NCBI GenBank assembly: GCA_900078775.1 | Contig: LT549889.1 | Span: 2,480,001 to 2,544,000 of the forward strand | Direction: 5' to 3' | From: Mycolicibacterium aurum | Lineage (GTDB): Bacteria; Actinomycetota; Actinomycetes; Mycobacteriales; Mycobacteriaceae | DNA length: 64,000 nt | In this document: piece by piece, positions 6,733 to 15,618 of the stretch | How the letters are laid out: each line of letters opens with the position of its first letter | How positions within the stretch are numbered: position 1 is the first letter of the stretch | The notes under the pieces: generated by a model | Seen by the model: only the letters and a program-made list of their open reading frames with translations | Told to the model about the DNA's origin: nothing | Database searches by the model: none | Program-made: the position numbers and the translations under genes

Positions 6733-9462
6733 CTAGTGAGCGGCGGCGTCCCAGCTGCGTCCGTATCCGACCGACACCTCGAGTGGCACGTCGAGCGGGT
6801 ACGCATTGCCCATATGTTCGCGGACCAGCTGTTCGAGCTCCCCCCGCTCCCCTTCCGAGACCTCGAACAGCAATTCGTCGTGCACCTGCAACAACATCCG
6901 TGACTTGAGGCCGGCGGACTTGATCGCCTGGTCGACGTTGATCATCGCGACCTTGATGATGTCGGCGGCGCTGCCCTGGATGGGCGCGTTGAGGGCGGCC
7001 CGTTCGGCGGCCTCCCGGACGTTGCGGTTGCTGCTGTCCAGCTCGGGCAGGTACCGGCGGCGGCCGAGCACCGTGGAGGTGTAGCCGTCCTTGCGGGCCT
7101 GGTCGACGACGTCGCGCAGGTAGTCCCGGATGCCACCGAACCGGTCGAAGTACTGCTCCATCTGGGTCTTGGCCTCTTCGGTGCTGATCTTCAGCTGGGC
7201 CGACAGCCCGTAGGCGCTCAGACCGTAGGCCAGTCCGTACGACATGGCCTTGACCCGGCGGCGCAACTCCGGGGTCACCTGGTCGATGGGGACGTCGAAG
7301 GCCCGCGACGCCACGAACGAGTGCAGATCCTCACCGGTGTTGAACGCCTCGATCAGGCCCTCGTCCCGGGACAGGTGCGCCATGATGCGCATTTCGATCT
7401 GGCTGTAGTCGGCCGTCATCAGCTCGGTGTAGCCCTCGCCCACCACGAAGCCGTCCCGGATCCGGCGTCCGGCCTCGGTGCGGATCGGGATGTTCTGCAG
7501 ATTGGGCTCGGTGGACGACAGTCGGCCGGTGGCCGCGATGGTCTGGTTGAACGTGGTGTGGATGCGGCCGTCGGAGGCCACCGAGTTCAGCAGCCCGTCG
7601 ACGGTGACCTTGAGCCGGGTGGCGTCCCGATGCGCCAGCAGATGCTGCAGGAACGGATGTCCGGTCTTGTCGAAAAGGCTTTGCAGCGCATCGGCATCGG
7701 TGGTGTAGCCGGTCTTGGTCTTCTTGGTCTTGGGCATCTCGAGCTCGTCGAACAGCACCACCTGCAGCTGCTTCGGTGAGCCGAGGTTGATCTGCTTACC
7801 GATCACCGCGTAGGCGGCCTCGGCCGCGTCGCGGATCATGTCGCCGAACTCGCTTTGCAGCCCCTCCAGGAACGGGACGTCGACGGCGATGCCGGTGCTC
7901 TCCAGTTCGGCGAGCACCCGCTGCACCGGCAGTTCCATCCGGCCGAGCAGCGAGGAGGAGTCGATGCGGGCCAGTTCCTCGTCCAGCGCGTCGGCGAGGT
8001 CGAGCACCGCACCGGCCCGCAGCAACAGCGCCTGCACGGCCTGCTCGTCAACGCCTTCGTTGTCGTCGAGCAACGAAAGTTGTTGCTGCTCAGGATTGTC
8101 GGCTCGCAGTTCCCGCTTGAGGTAGCGCAGCGAGAGGTCGTCGAGGGAGAAGCTGCGCTGTCCGGGCCGCACCAGGTAGGCGGCCAGCGCGGTATCGGAG
8201 GTCACCCCGGCCAGCTTCCAGCCGCGTCCCTCCAGTTCGTGCATGGCGAGCTTGGCCTCGTGCAGGGCCTTCGGCGGGCCCGGATCGGCCAGCCACGACG
8301 ACAACGCCGCCTCGTCGTCGGGATGCAGGGTGGTGGTGTCGATGTACCGGCCGTCACCGTCGTTGGCGACGATCGCCAGCGCCGTGGCGTCCGCGTCGAA
8401 GGCCAGGTGGGTGCCGACCACCGCGACTCCGAACCGGTTACCCAGGCTGTGTTCGGACAGCCAGGTCGCCAGTTCGCCGGGTTGCAGCGCACCGCCACGC
8501 ACCTCGAAGCCCTGATCCACCTCGGGGTCGGCGGAGGCCAGCGTGTCGAACAGCCGGTCGCGCAGCACCCGGAACTCCAGGTCGTCGAACAGCCGGTGGA
8601 TCTGATCGCGGTCCCACGGCAGCATCCGCAGCGTGTCCGGGGTGTGCGGCAGCGGCACGTTCTTCACCAGTTCGGTGAGCTCGCGGTTGAGCACCACCGA
8701 GGACAGGTTGGCGCGCAACGCATCTCCGACCTTGCCCTTGACCTTGTCGACGTTGTCGACCAGACCCTGCAGCGAGCCGTGCTCGACGATCCACTTGGTG
8801 GCGGTCTTCTCCCCCACCCCGGGGATGCCGGGCAGGTTGTCGCTCGGGTCTCCGCGCAACGCCGCGAAGTCGGGGTACTGCGTCGGGGTGAGCCCGTACT
8901 TGGCCTGCACGGCCTCCGGGGTGAAGCGGGTCAGTTCGCTGACGCCCTTGACCGGGTAGAGCACGGTCACGTCATCGGAGACCAGTTGCAGCGAGTCCCG
9001 GTCCCCGGTGACCACCAGCACGCGGTAGCCGGAGTCCTGGGCCTGGGTGGCCAGCGTGGCGATGATGTCGTCGGCCTCGAAGCCCTGCTCGGCGAGCACG
9101 GTGATGCCCAGCGCGTTGAGCACCTCCTTGGTGATGTCGATCTGCCCGCGGAACTCGTCCGGGGTGGCCGACCGGCCCTCCTTGTACTCCGGGTACTTCT
9201 CCTTGCGGAAGGTCTGCCGGGACACGTCGAAGGCGGCGGCGATATGGCTCGGCCCCTCGTCACGCAGCAGGTTGATCAACATCGCGGTGAAGCCGTAGAC
9301 GGCGTTGGTGGTCAGCCCGCCCTGGGTCTTGAAGTTCTCCGCCGGCAGCGCGTAGAAGGCACGGAAGGCCAGCGAGTTGCCGTCCAGCAGCATCAACGTG
9401 GGCTTCTCGTCGACGCCGGGCGTCTTGTCGGTCTTTCCAGCGGCGGTCTTGGCGGGGCTCAC
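6733..9462 (-). CDS. polA: DNA polymerase I
   Basis: 909 residues. The 5'-3' nuclease domain takes up about 1-310 (LMLLDGNSLAFRAFYALP, GFEADDIIATLA, GDPSDNLPGIPGVGEKTA). The middle domain lacks the acidic residues of an active 3'-5' exonuclease, as in M. tuberculosis PolA. The polymerase domain is complete: motif A ADYSQIEMR, motif B RRRVKAMSYGLAYG, and motif C QVHDELLFEV. The enzyme fills gaps in repair and Okazaki-fragment processing. The GTG at 9462 gives the conserved VSPAKT N-terminus. The gene is divergent from the DUF35 gene across 137 bases. Confidence 0.97.
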   Translation of the reverse strand: MSPAKTAAGKTDKTPGVDEKPTLMLLDGNSLAFRAFYALPAENFKTQGGLTTNAVYGFTAMLINLLRDEGPSHIAAAFDVSRQTFRKEKYPEYKEGRSATPDEFRGQIDITKEVLNALGITVLAEQGFEADDIIATLATQAQDSGYRVLVVTGDRDSLQLVSDDVTVLYPVKGVSELTRFTPEAVQAKYGLTPTQYPDFAALRGDPSDNLPGIPGVGEKTATKWIVEHGSLQGLVDNVDKVKGKVGDALRANLSSVVLNRELTELVKNVPLPHTPDTLRMLPWDRDQIHRLFDDLEFRVLRDRLFDTLASADPEVDQGFEVRGGALQPGELATWLSEHSLGNRFGVAVVGTHLAFDADATALAIVANDGDGRYIDTTTLHPDDEAALSSWLADPGPPKALHEAKLAMHELEGRGWKLAGVTSDTALAAYLVRPGQRSFSLDDLSLRYLKRELRADNPEQQQLSLLDDNEGVDEQAVQALLLRAGAVLDLADALDEELARIDSSSLLGRMELPVQRVLAELESTGIAVDVPFLEGLQSEFGDMIRDAAEAAYAVIGKQINLGSPKQLQVVLFDELEMPKTKKTKTGYTTDADALQSLFDKTGHPFLQHLLAHRDATRLKVTVDGLLNSVASDGRIHTTFNQTIAATGRLSSTEPNLQNIPIRTEAGRRIRDGFVVGEGYTELMTADYSQIEMRIMAHLSRDEGLIEAFNTGEDLHSFVASRAFDVPIDQVTPELRRRVKAMSYGLAYGLSAYGLSAQLKISTEEAKTQMEQYFDRFGGIRDYLRDVVDQARKDGYTSTVLGRRRYLPELDSSNRNVREAAERAALNAPIQGSAADIIKVAMINVDQAIKSAGLKSRMLLQVHDELLFEVSEGERGELEQLVREHMGNAYPLDVPLEVSVGYGRSWDAAAH

Positions 9463-9586
9463 GGTGCTAACTCTAGGCACCGGCCCCGACAGCCGGACCG
9501 GCACTGCCGCCGCCCGTCGGACGTGTTGTGACAGGCCCCACCCAGCCGGAAACTGCAACACGTTTCAGTTTGGCCCGCCCACTGGG

Positions 9587-9592
9587 TACTCT
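9587..9592 (+). promoter_or_regulatory. -10 box TACTCT for a probably leaderless DUF35 transcript
   Basis: TACTCT fits the mycobacterial TANNNT consensus and ends 7 bases before the GTG at 9600, so transcription would start at or beside the start codon. No Shine-Dalgarno sequence is visible before that codon. Confidence 0.5.
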
Positions 9593-9599
9593 GACCCCC

Positions 9600-10040
9600 G
9601 TGCCAGCAGCATCGACAGCGCCCGCGATCGAGGGGTGGTTTTCCACCGACGAGTCCGGCCAGACGCATCTCATCGGCGGCAAGTGCCCCCAGTGCGCGAC
9701 CTACGTGTTCCCACCCCGGGAGAACAACTGCCCCAACCCCGGCTGCGACAGCGACGAACTCACCCTCGTCCCGCTGTCCCGGCGCGGGACGCTGTGGAGC
9801 TACACCGAAAACCGCTACGCACCCCCACCGCCGTATCCGTCCCCGGACCCCTTCCAACCGTTCGCCGTCGCCGCGGTCGAGTTGGCCGACGAAGGACTGA
9901 TCGTGCTGGGCAAGGTCGTCGAGGGCACCCTGGCCGCCGACCTCACAGTCGGCATGACCATGGAACTGACCACCATGGCGCTCTACACCGATGACGACGG
10001 TGTCGTGCGCACCACCCACGCCTGGAGGATCGCCGACTAA
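9600..10040 (+). CDS. DUF35 OB-fold/zinc-ribbon acyl-CoA-associated protein (Rv1628c-like)
   Basis: 146 residues. An N-terminal rubredoxin-like zinc ribbon is visible (CPQC and CPNPGC, about residues 24-48), followed by a DUF35 OB-fold, the layout of Zn-ribbon partners of lipid-transfer thiolases and of steroid side-chain hydratases. These proteins bind acyl-CoA and act as heteromers with thiolase-fold partners. The neighbouring thiolase starts on the last base of this stop codon. The start is the GTG at 9600, immediately after a -10 box. The pair corresponds to Rv1628c/Rv1627c beside polA in M. tuberculosis. Codon use differs from the neighbours (see findings). Confidence 0.82.
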   Translation: MPAASTAPAIEGWFSTDESGQTHLIGGKCPQCATYVFPPRENNCPNPGCDSDELTLVPLSRRGTLWSYTENRYAPPPPYPSPDPFQPFAVAAVELADEGLIVLGKVVEGTLAADLTVGMTMELTTMALYTDDDGVVRTTHAWRIAD

Positions 10041-11239
10041 TGGCTGCAGAACCTGTCTACATCCTCGGCGCCGGCATGCACCCCTGGGGCAAATGGGGCC
10101 GCGACTTCACCGAATACGGCGTCGTCGCCGCCCGCGCCGCGCTGGCCGAAGCCGGCCTGGACTGGCGCCAAATCCAACTCGTCGCCGGCGCCGACACCAT
10201 CCGCAACGGCTACCCCGGCTTCGTCGCCGGCGCCACCTTCGCCCAAAAACTCGGCTGGAACGGCATCCCCGTCACCAGCAGCTACGCCGCCTGCGCCAGC
10301 GGTTCACAGGCGTTGCAATCCGCCCGCGCCCAAATCCTCGCCGGCTTCTGCGACGTCGCCCTGGTCATCGGCGCCGACACCACCCCCAAAGGCTTCTTCG
10401 CCCCCGTCGGCGGCGAACGCCGCAACGACCCCGACTGGCAACGCTTCCACCTCATCGGCGCCACCAACACCGTCTACTTCGCCCTGCTGGCACGCCGCCG
10501 CATGGACCTCTACGGCGCCACCGTGGGCGACTTCGCCAACGTCAAAGTCAAAAACGCCCGCCACGGGCTGAACAACCCCTACGCCCGCTACCGCAAAGAA
10601 GCCACCGTCGAAGACGTGCTCGCCTCCCCGGTCGTCTCCGACCCGCTACGCCTACTCGACATCTGCGCCACCTCAGACGGTGCCGCCGCGGTCATCGTCG
10701 CCTCCAAGGCCTTCACCGAAAAACACCTCGGCTCGGTCGCCGGCATCCCGTCAGTGCGCGCGGTCAGCCTGCAATCCCCCCAATACCCCCAACACCTCCC
10801 CGAACTGCCCGACATCGCCACCGACTCCACCGCCGTCGTACCCGGCCCCGAGCGAGTGTTCAAGGACCAGATCCTCGACGCCGCCTACGCCGAAGCCGGC
10901 ATCGGCCCCGAAGACCTCTCCCTGGCCGAGGTCTACGACCTGTCCACCGCCCTGGAACTCGACTGGTACGAACACCTCGGCCTCTGCGCCAAGGGTGAGG
11001 CCGAACACCTGCTGCGCTCCGGAGCCACCACCCTCGGCGGCAAGATTCCCGTCAACGCCTCCGGCGGCCTCGCCAGCTTCGGCGAAGCCATCCCCGCCCA
11101 AGCCATCGCCCAAGTCTGCGAACTGAACTGGCAACTACGCGGCCAAGCCACCGGCCGCCAAGTCGAAAACGCCACCGTCGGCGTCACCGCCAACCAAGGA
11201 CTCTTCGGACACGGCTCCTCGGTCATCGTCGCGCGATAG
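10040..11239 (+). CDS. Thiolase-fold lipid-transfer protein (Rv1627c-like)
   Basis: 399 residues of the SCP-x/Ltp thiolase class. The nucleophile C85 sits in SYAACASGSQAL, and the C-terminal GLFGHGSSV supplies the second catalytic region; a distinct NASGGLASFGEAIPA segment is also typical. Homologues with a DUF35 partner (Ltp2-type) act as aldolases or thiolases in steroid side-chain degradation, but the substrate here is not known. Translationally coupled to the DUF35 gene (TAATG). Gln is mostly CAA and Lys often AAA, unlike flanking genes, suggesting a different mutational or transfer history. Confidence 0.85.
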   Translation: MAAEPVYILGAGMHPWGKWGRDFTEYGVVAARAALAEAGLDWRQIQLVAGADTIRNGYPGFVAGATFAQKLGWNGIPVTSSYAACASGSQALQSARAQILAGFCDVALVIGADTTPKGFFAPVGGERRNDPDWQRFHLIGATNTVYFALLARRRMDLYGATVGDFANVKVKNARHGLNNPYARYRKEATVEDVLASPVVSDPLRLLDICATSDGAAAVIVASKAFTEKHLGSVAGIPSVRAVSLQSPQYPQHLPELPDIATDSTAVVPGPERVFKDQILDAAYAEAGIGPEDLSLAEVYDLSTALELDWYEHLGLCAKGEAEHLLRSGATTLGGKIPVNASGGLASFGEAIPAQAIAQVCELNWQLRGQATGRQVENATVGVTANQGLFGHGSSVIVAR

Positions 11240-11281
11240 CGCGGGACAACCCAGCGCGCTAGCGCGGGACAACCCAGCGCG
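11237..11281. repeat. Tandem 23-bp duplication after the thiolase stop
   Basis: Two adjacent copies of a 23-base unit start at 11237 and 11260; 22 bases are identical (TAGCGCGGGACAACCCAGCG core). The unit is itself rich in short inverted parts (GCGCG, CCC/GGG), so the RNA may fold. It begins at the thiolase stop codon. Confidence 0.8.
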
Positions 11282-11367
11282 GTAAGGCCTACTACCGCGA
11301 CCGTGCGGGTCTGCAGCCGACACGCCGTCCCTGCACACCACTTCGCGCACGCTCGCGCGAGGATGGT

Positions 11368-11598
11368 GTGGTGAGCGAGAGCATCGTCGTACGGGTCAAG
11401 CCCGGCAGCCGCAAGGGTCCGCTCGTGGAGGTCGGTGAAGACGGCGAGCTGACGGTCTACGTGCCGGAGCGCGCGGTGGACGGGAAGGCCAACGAGGCCG
11501 TCACCAAGCTGCTCGCCACCCACCTGGGGGTTCCGCGCAGTCGGCTGGAGTTGATATCCGGTGCGACCGCCCGGGTGAAGCGATTCCGCATCTCCTGA
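11368..11598 (+). CDS. DUF167 (YggU-like) family protein
   Basis: 76 residues, the normal size for this small conserved family of unknown function. Conserved features are IVVRVKPGSRK at the N-terminus, VDGKANEAVTKLLA in the middle and a C-terminal SGATARVKRFRI. Either GTG 11368 or GTG 11371 could start; GAGG at 11359-11362 is spaced better for the second. It sits alone between the thiolase and the convergent liv operon. Confidence 0.85.
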   Translation: MVSESIVVRVKPGSRKGPLVEVGEDGELTVYVPERAVDGKANEAVTKLLATHLGVPRSRLELISGATARVKRFRIS

Positions 11599-11668
11599 AG
11601 TGAGCGTGTGTGAACTCCGTCCGGGTGACGGCGCGTTGCCGGCAGACACGCACGCCCGCCGAAGAGGA

Positions 11669-12418
11669 CTAAGCCACGCCCAGGTAGGCGGCGCGAATGC
11701 TGTCGTCCTTCAACAGGTCCCGGGCCACCCCGGTCCGGGTGACCTCACCGGTCTCCAGGATGTAGGCCCGGTCAGACCGGCTCAGCGCCTGCTGCGCGTT
11801 CTGTTCCACCAGCAGCACGGTGGTGCCCTGGCTGTTGATCTCGGAGATGATGCCGAAGATCTGCGATATCACCATGGGCGCCAGGCCCATCGACGGTTCG
11901 TCGAGCAGCAGCACCTTGGGCCGGGCCATCAGGGCGCGGCCGATGGCGAGCATCTGCTGCTCACCACCGGACAGCGTGCCACCGACCTGGTTGCGCCGTT
12001 CGGCCAGCCGCGGGAAGGTGGCCAACACCCAATCGAGCTTCTCGTCGTGCTCGGCCTTGGACGGGAATTTCCGCCCGTAGCAGCCCATTTCGAGGTTCTC
12101 GATGATGGTCATGCCGGGGAAGACACCGCGGCCCTCCGGGGCCTGGATGAGCCCGTCGGCCACCCGGCGGTGCGCCTTCACCTTGCCGATGTCGCGGCCG
12201 TCGAACGAGATCGAACCCGAGGTCAGCGGCAGCAACCCGGAGATCGCGCGCATCATGGTGGTCTTTCCGGCACCGTTCGACCCCAGCAGCGTGACCAGTT
12301 CGCCCTCGTGCACCTTCAATGAAACTCCGTGCAGGGCACGGATTCTGCCGTAGTGCACGACGACATCGCGTACCTCCAGCAGGACCGGGCGGGTGTCGGT
12401 CTCAGGCGAGTTCGTCAT
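11669..12418 (-). CDS. livF: Branched-chain amino acid ABC transporter ATPase LivF
   Basis: 249 residues. Walker A GSNGAGKTT, signature LSGGEQQMLAIGRAL, Walker B VLLLDEPSMGLAP and the LivF-specific APEGRGVFPGMTIIENLEMG are present. It is the second ATPase of a HAAT-type importer for leucine, isoleucine, valine or related compounds. Last gene of livKHMGF; its start overlaps the end of livG by 17 bases. Confidence 0.93.
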   Translation of the reverse strand: MTNSPETDTRPVLLEVRDVVVHYGRIRALHGVSLKVHEGELVTLLGSNGAGKTTMMRAISGLLPLTSGSISFDGRDIGKVKAHRRVADGLIQAPEGRGVFPGMTIIENLEMGCYGRKFPSKAEHDEKLDWVLATFPRLAERRNQVGGTLSGGEQQMLAIGRALMARPKVLLLDEPSMGLAPMVISQIFGIISEINSQGTTVLLVEQNAQQALSRSDRAYILETGEVTRTGVARDLLKDDSIRAAYLGVA

Positions 12419-13265
12419 CGGGCACTCCCAGGTAGGCGGCGATGACCTTGGGGTCCTCGCGGATCTCGGCGGGCAGTCCGTCGGCGATCTTGCGCCCGAA
12501 CTCCAGCACCACGATGCGGTCGGTCACGCCCATCACCAGTCGCATGTCGTGTTCGATGAGCAGCACGGTGTAGCCGTCGTCGCGGATCTTGCGGATCAGG
12601 TCGATCAGCGCGGACTTCTCACTGGGGTTGAACCCGGCGGCCGGTTCGTCCAGGCACAGCAGTTTGGGTTCGGTGGCCAGCGCCCGGGCGATCTCGAGGC
12701 GGCGCTGATCGCCGTAGGACAGGTTCTTGGCCTTCTCCTCACCGCGGTGGGCGATCCCGACGAAGTGCAGCAGCGCGGCGGACCGCTCGATGGCCGAGCG
12801 CTCCTCGCGGCGGTGCCGCGCCGACCGGAACAGCGCGCCGGGCACCGAGGTGTGGTGCCGGGCGTCGGTGCCGACCATGACGTTCTCCAGGGCGGTCATC
12901 TCGCCGAACAGTCGGATGTTCTGGAAGGTGCGGGCAATGCCGAGCCGGGTGATCTGATGCCGCTTGATCCGCCCGATGGTCTGGCCGTCGAACGTCACCG
13001 AACCCGCCGTGGGCCGGTACACCCCGGTGATGGCGTTGAAGCAGGTGGTCTTGCCGGCCCCGTTGGGGCCGATCAGGCCGAGGATCTCCCCGCGTTTGAT
13101 GTTGAACGTCACCGCGTCGAGCGCTGTCAGCCCGCCGAACTGCACGGTGAGATCGTTTGTCTGCAGCAGGACTTCACCCTCGTCGGCCTTGATCTCGCGG
13201 TGCACACTGGCGATCTCGGCGACGTTCTCCGCGAAGCTCTCGTCGGGGTGGTCGGGGGCGGTCAT
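12402..13265 (-). CDS. livG: Branched-chain amino acid ABC transporter ATPase LivG
   Basis: 287 residues, with an N-terminal extension of about 35 residues before the ATPase domain. Walker A GPNGAGKTTCFN, signature NLSYGDQRRLEIARAL, Walker B LLCLDEPAAGFNPSE, and the C-terminal LivG motif KVIAAYLG are visible. Start at ATG 13265, overlapping livM by four bases (ATGA), shows translational coupling. Confidence 0.93.
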   Translation of the reverse strand: MTAPDHPDESFAENVAEIASVHREIKADEGEVLLQTNDLTVQFGGLTALDAVTFNIKRGEILGLIGPNGAGKTTCFNAITGVYRPTAGSVTFDGQTIGRIKRHQITRLGIARTFQNIRLFGEMTALENVMVGTDARHHTSVPGALFRSARHRREERSAIERSAALLHFVGIAHRGEEKAKNLSYGDQRRLEIARALATEPKLLCLDEPAAGFNPSEKSALIDLIRKIRDDGYTVLLIEHDMRLVMGVTDRIVVLEFGRKIADGLPAEIREDPKVIAAYLGVPDDELA

Positions 13266-14428
13266 TTCACCGGCTCCGTATCGGTCGGCTGCTTGCGCAG
13301 CAGCCCACGCGCGGCCTTGGCGTAGGTGAGCAGATGCTGGCGCGCCGGGAACAGGCCCTGCGGGCGGAAGATCATCAGCACCACCAGCGCGAGCCCGAAG
13401 AACAGGTATTTCAGGTTGCCCATGTCGATGCCCGCGAAGTGCACCCCGAGCAGCCGGTTGGGCAGGTAGACGATGATGAAGGCGCCGAGGATCACGCCGA
13501 GCTTGTTGCCCTGACCGCCGAGCACCACGGCACACAGGAACAGCATCGAGTTGATGATGTTGAACGTCGGCGGGGCGACGTACTGCACCTGCCCCGCGTA
13601 CAGCGCGCCGGACAGGCCGCCGATCGCGGCGCCGATGGTGAACGCCCACAGCTTGAACTTGAAGGCGTTGACGCCCATCACTTCTGCCGCGTCCTCGTCC
13701 TCGCGGACGGCGATCCAGGCGCGGCCCACCCGGCTGCGCTCCAGGTTGCCGACCAGCAGCAGGATGCCCACGATGAGGATCAGGCCGAGCCAGAACCACC
13801 AGGTGCCGTAGTTGGCGTCGCCGCCGGAGTTGGACACCGAGAACACCCCCTCGGGATGCTCCTCGCTCTCCAGGAAGTGCGGGAAGGCAACCTGATTGAG
13901 GCCGCGCGGGCCGTTGGTGACATCGGAGAGATTGTCGGCGAGCAGCCGGATGATCTCGCCGAATCCGAGGGTCACGATGGCCAGGTAGTCACCGCGCAGC
14001 CGCAGGGTCGGGGTGCCCAGGATGAGCCCGCTGAGCGCGGTGACGGCCATCGCGATCGGGACGCAGGACAGCCAGGCCCACGGGGTGCTGAAGAAGGCCG
14101 AGGTGCCCATCTGGTTCCACGGGCTCTCCGGGCTGGTCAACAGCGCCACCGTGTACGCCCCGACGGCGTAGAACCCCACGTAGCCCAGGTCCAGCAGACC
14201 GGCTTGCCCGACAACGACATTGAGGCCGATCGCGATGATCGCGACCATGGCGAACTGGGCCATGGTGCCGCCGAAGCTGATGCCCGGGGTGTCCACGAAG
14301 CCCGGGGTGAACAGCGGGGACAACGCGATCCCGGCGAACAGCACCACCCCGAAGACCCATTTCTGGGCGCGGGTCAGTCCGTCCCACCAGTCCATGACCT
14401 TGGCGCGTGCGCCACTGGCGTCGCTCAT
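13262..14428 (-). CDS. livM: Branched-chain amino acid ABC transporter permease LivM
   Basis: 388 residues with about ten membrane helices. The LivM permease signature is clear: GLNVVVGQAGLLDLGYVGFYAVGAY near the N-terminus and GRAWIAVREDEDAAEVMGVN as the coupling loop that contacts LivG/LivF. A 28-residue hydrophilic N-terminal part precedes the first helix. Sixty-one bases separate it from livH upstream in the operon. Confidence 0.92.
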   Translation of the reverse strand: MSDASGARAKVMDWWDGLTRAQKWVFGVVLFAGIALSPLFTPGFVDTPGISFGGTMAQFAMVAIIAIGLNVVVGQAGLLDLGYVGFYAVGAYTVALLTSPESPWNQMGTSAFFSTPWAWLSCVPIAMAVTALSGLILGTPTLRLRGDYLAIVTLGFGEIIRLLADNLSDVTNGPRGLNQVAFPHFLESEEHPEGVFSVSNSGGDANYGTWWFWLGLILIVGILLLVGNLERSRVGRAWIAVREDEDAAEVMGVNAFKFKLWAFTIGAAIGGLSGALYAGQVQYVAPPTFNIINSMLFLCAVVLGGQGNKLGVILGAFIIVYLPNRLLGVHFAGIDMGNLKYLFFGLALVVLMIFRPQGLFPARQHLLTYAKAARGLLRKQPTDTEPVK

Positions 14429-14489
14429 GCGGCCCCCTCACAGGCTCGGGCCCCGCATGCCGACTGTTGATTCGCTCCGCAAGCGTCGC

Positions 14490-15500
14490 TCATACCCGCG
14501 CCTTCCCGAGGCTCTCCCCCAGTATTCCGGTGGGCCGGACCAACAGCACCAGGACCAGCAGCACGAAGGCGACGACGTCGCGCCACTGGGTGCCGAACAC
14601 CGCCTGACCGTAGTTCTCCATGACGCCGAGCAGCAGACCGCCGAGCAGGGCACCGCGCAGGTTGCCGATGCCGCCGAGGACGGCCGCCGAGAACGCCTTG
14701 ATACCCAACAGGAATCCGCCGGAATAGATGATGCCCTGCGGCACCTTCAGCGTGTAGAGCAGCGCCGCGGCGCCGGCCAGCAGACCACCGATCAGGAAGG
14801 TGGTCATGATGACCCGCTCCCGCGACACCCCCATCAGGGTGGCGGTGTTGGCATCCTGGGCGACCGCGCGCACACCGCGCCCGAGCTTGGTGCGGTTGAG
14901 CGCCACGTCGGTGAGCAGGGCCAGCACCAAGGCCGAGCCGATGATGACGATGGTGGTGTTGGAGATGGCCACCCCGAACAACTCGAACTGGGTCTTGGGC
15001 TGCACCAGTACGATCGGCTGTTGCGCGTTCGGCCCACCGTAGCCGGGTATCAGCTTGGGCAGGATGAACAGGACGAACTGCTGCAGCACGAAGGACATGC
15101 CGATGGCGGTGATGAGGAAGGTCAACGCCTTGGCGTTGCGCTTGCGCAACGGCCGATAGGCGATGAACTCCAGACCCACCGCCGCACTGCCGGACACCAG
15201 CATCGCGAACAGCATGGCCACGCCCAGGTAGAGGATCGTCAGCGCGACCCCTTTGTTGTAGGCGTTACCGCTGGGGGTGAAGCCGAGCAGGATGTCCAGC
15301 GCGAAATAGGCGCCGAACATGCCGAGCATGAAGATCTCGGAATGCGCGAAGTTGATCAGCCGCAACACACCGAAGACCAGGGTGTAGCCGACGGCCACCA
15401 AGGCGTAGATCGCGCCCCAGGACAGGCCGTCGATCGTCAACTGCCAGAAGCTGTCGAACAGCGCTCCGACGTTGAAGTTGATGTTGGCGGCCAAGTTCAT
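14490..15500 (-). CDS. livH: Branched-chain amino acid ABC transporter permease LivH
   Basis: 336 residues with about eight membrane helices. Diagnostic stretches are YALVAVGYTLVFGVLRLINFAH and GRGVRAVAQDANTATLMGV (coupling loop). It pairs with LivM to form the membrane channel. It is separated from livK by 118 bases holding a 15-base tandem repeat and a large hairpin, which may set the ratio of binding protein to permease. Confidence 0.92.
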   Translation of the reverse strand: MNLAANINFNVGALFDSFWQLTIDGLSWGAIYALVAVGYTLVFGVLRLINFAHSEIFMLGMFGAYFALDILLGFTPSGNAYNKGVALTILYLGVAMLFAMLVSGSAAVGLEFIAYRPLRKRNAKALTFLITAIGMSFVLQQFVLFILPKLIPGYGGPNAQQPIVLVQPKTQFELFGVAISNTTIVIIGSALVLALLTDVALNRTKLGRGVRAVAQDANTATLMGVSRERVIMTTFLIGGLLAGAAALLYTLKVPQGIIYSGGFLLGIKAFSAAVLGGIGNLRGALLGGLLLGVMENYGQAVFGTQWRDVVAFVLLVLVLLVRPTGILGESLGKARV

Positions 15501-15525
15501 CCGGTGCTGGGCTCCTCGCTGAGGC

Positions 15526-15555
15526 GATGCTCGGTGGGGCGATGCTCGGTGGGGC
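15526..15555. repeat. Two tandem copies of a 15-bp unit before livH
   Basis: GATGCTCGGTGGGGC occurs twice in immediate succession (15526-15540, 15541-15555), between the livK-livH hairpin and livH. It may be a replication-slippage duplication; no function is evident. Confidence 0.8.
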
Positions 15556-15567
15556 GGAGGCTGCGAA

Positions 15568-15611
15568 GACGAAAGCGCGTCCGAGGCATGCGCACTCGGA
15601 CGCGCTTCGTC
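15568..15611 (-). terminator. livK-livH intercistronic hairpin (attenuator or mRNA-stabilising stem)
   Basis: A 16-bp stem with one bulged base (arms 15568-15584 and 15596-15611; core GCGCGTCCGA/TCGGACGCGC) starts 8 bases past the livK stop. No T-run follows on the minus strand, so it is either a factor-dependent/partial terminator or a stabiliser of the livK message, as is common between binding-protein and permease genes. Confidence 0.7.
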
Positions 15612-15618
15612 TCAGCGC

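Noticed and set aside
7855-9531. 558-codon open frame antisense to polA
   Set aside because: A shadow frame of polA: composition is His/Arg/Gly/Gln-rich, no domains, and polA on the other strand is unambiguous.
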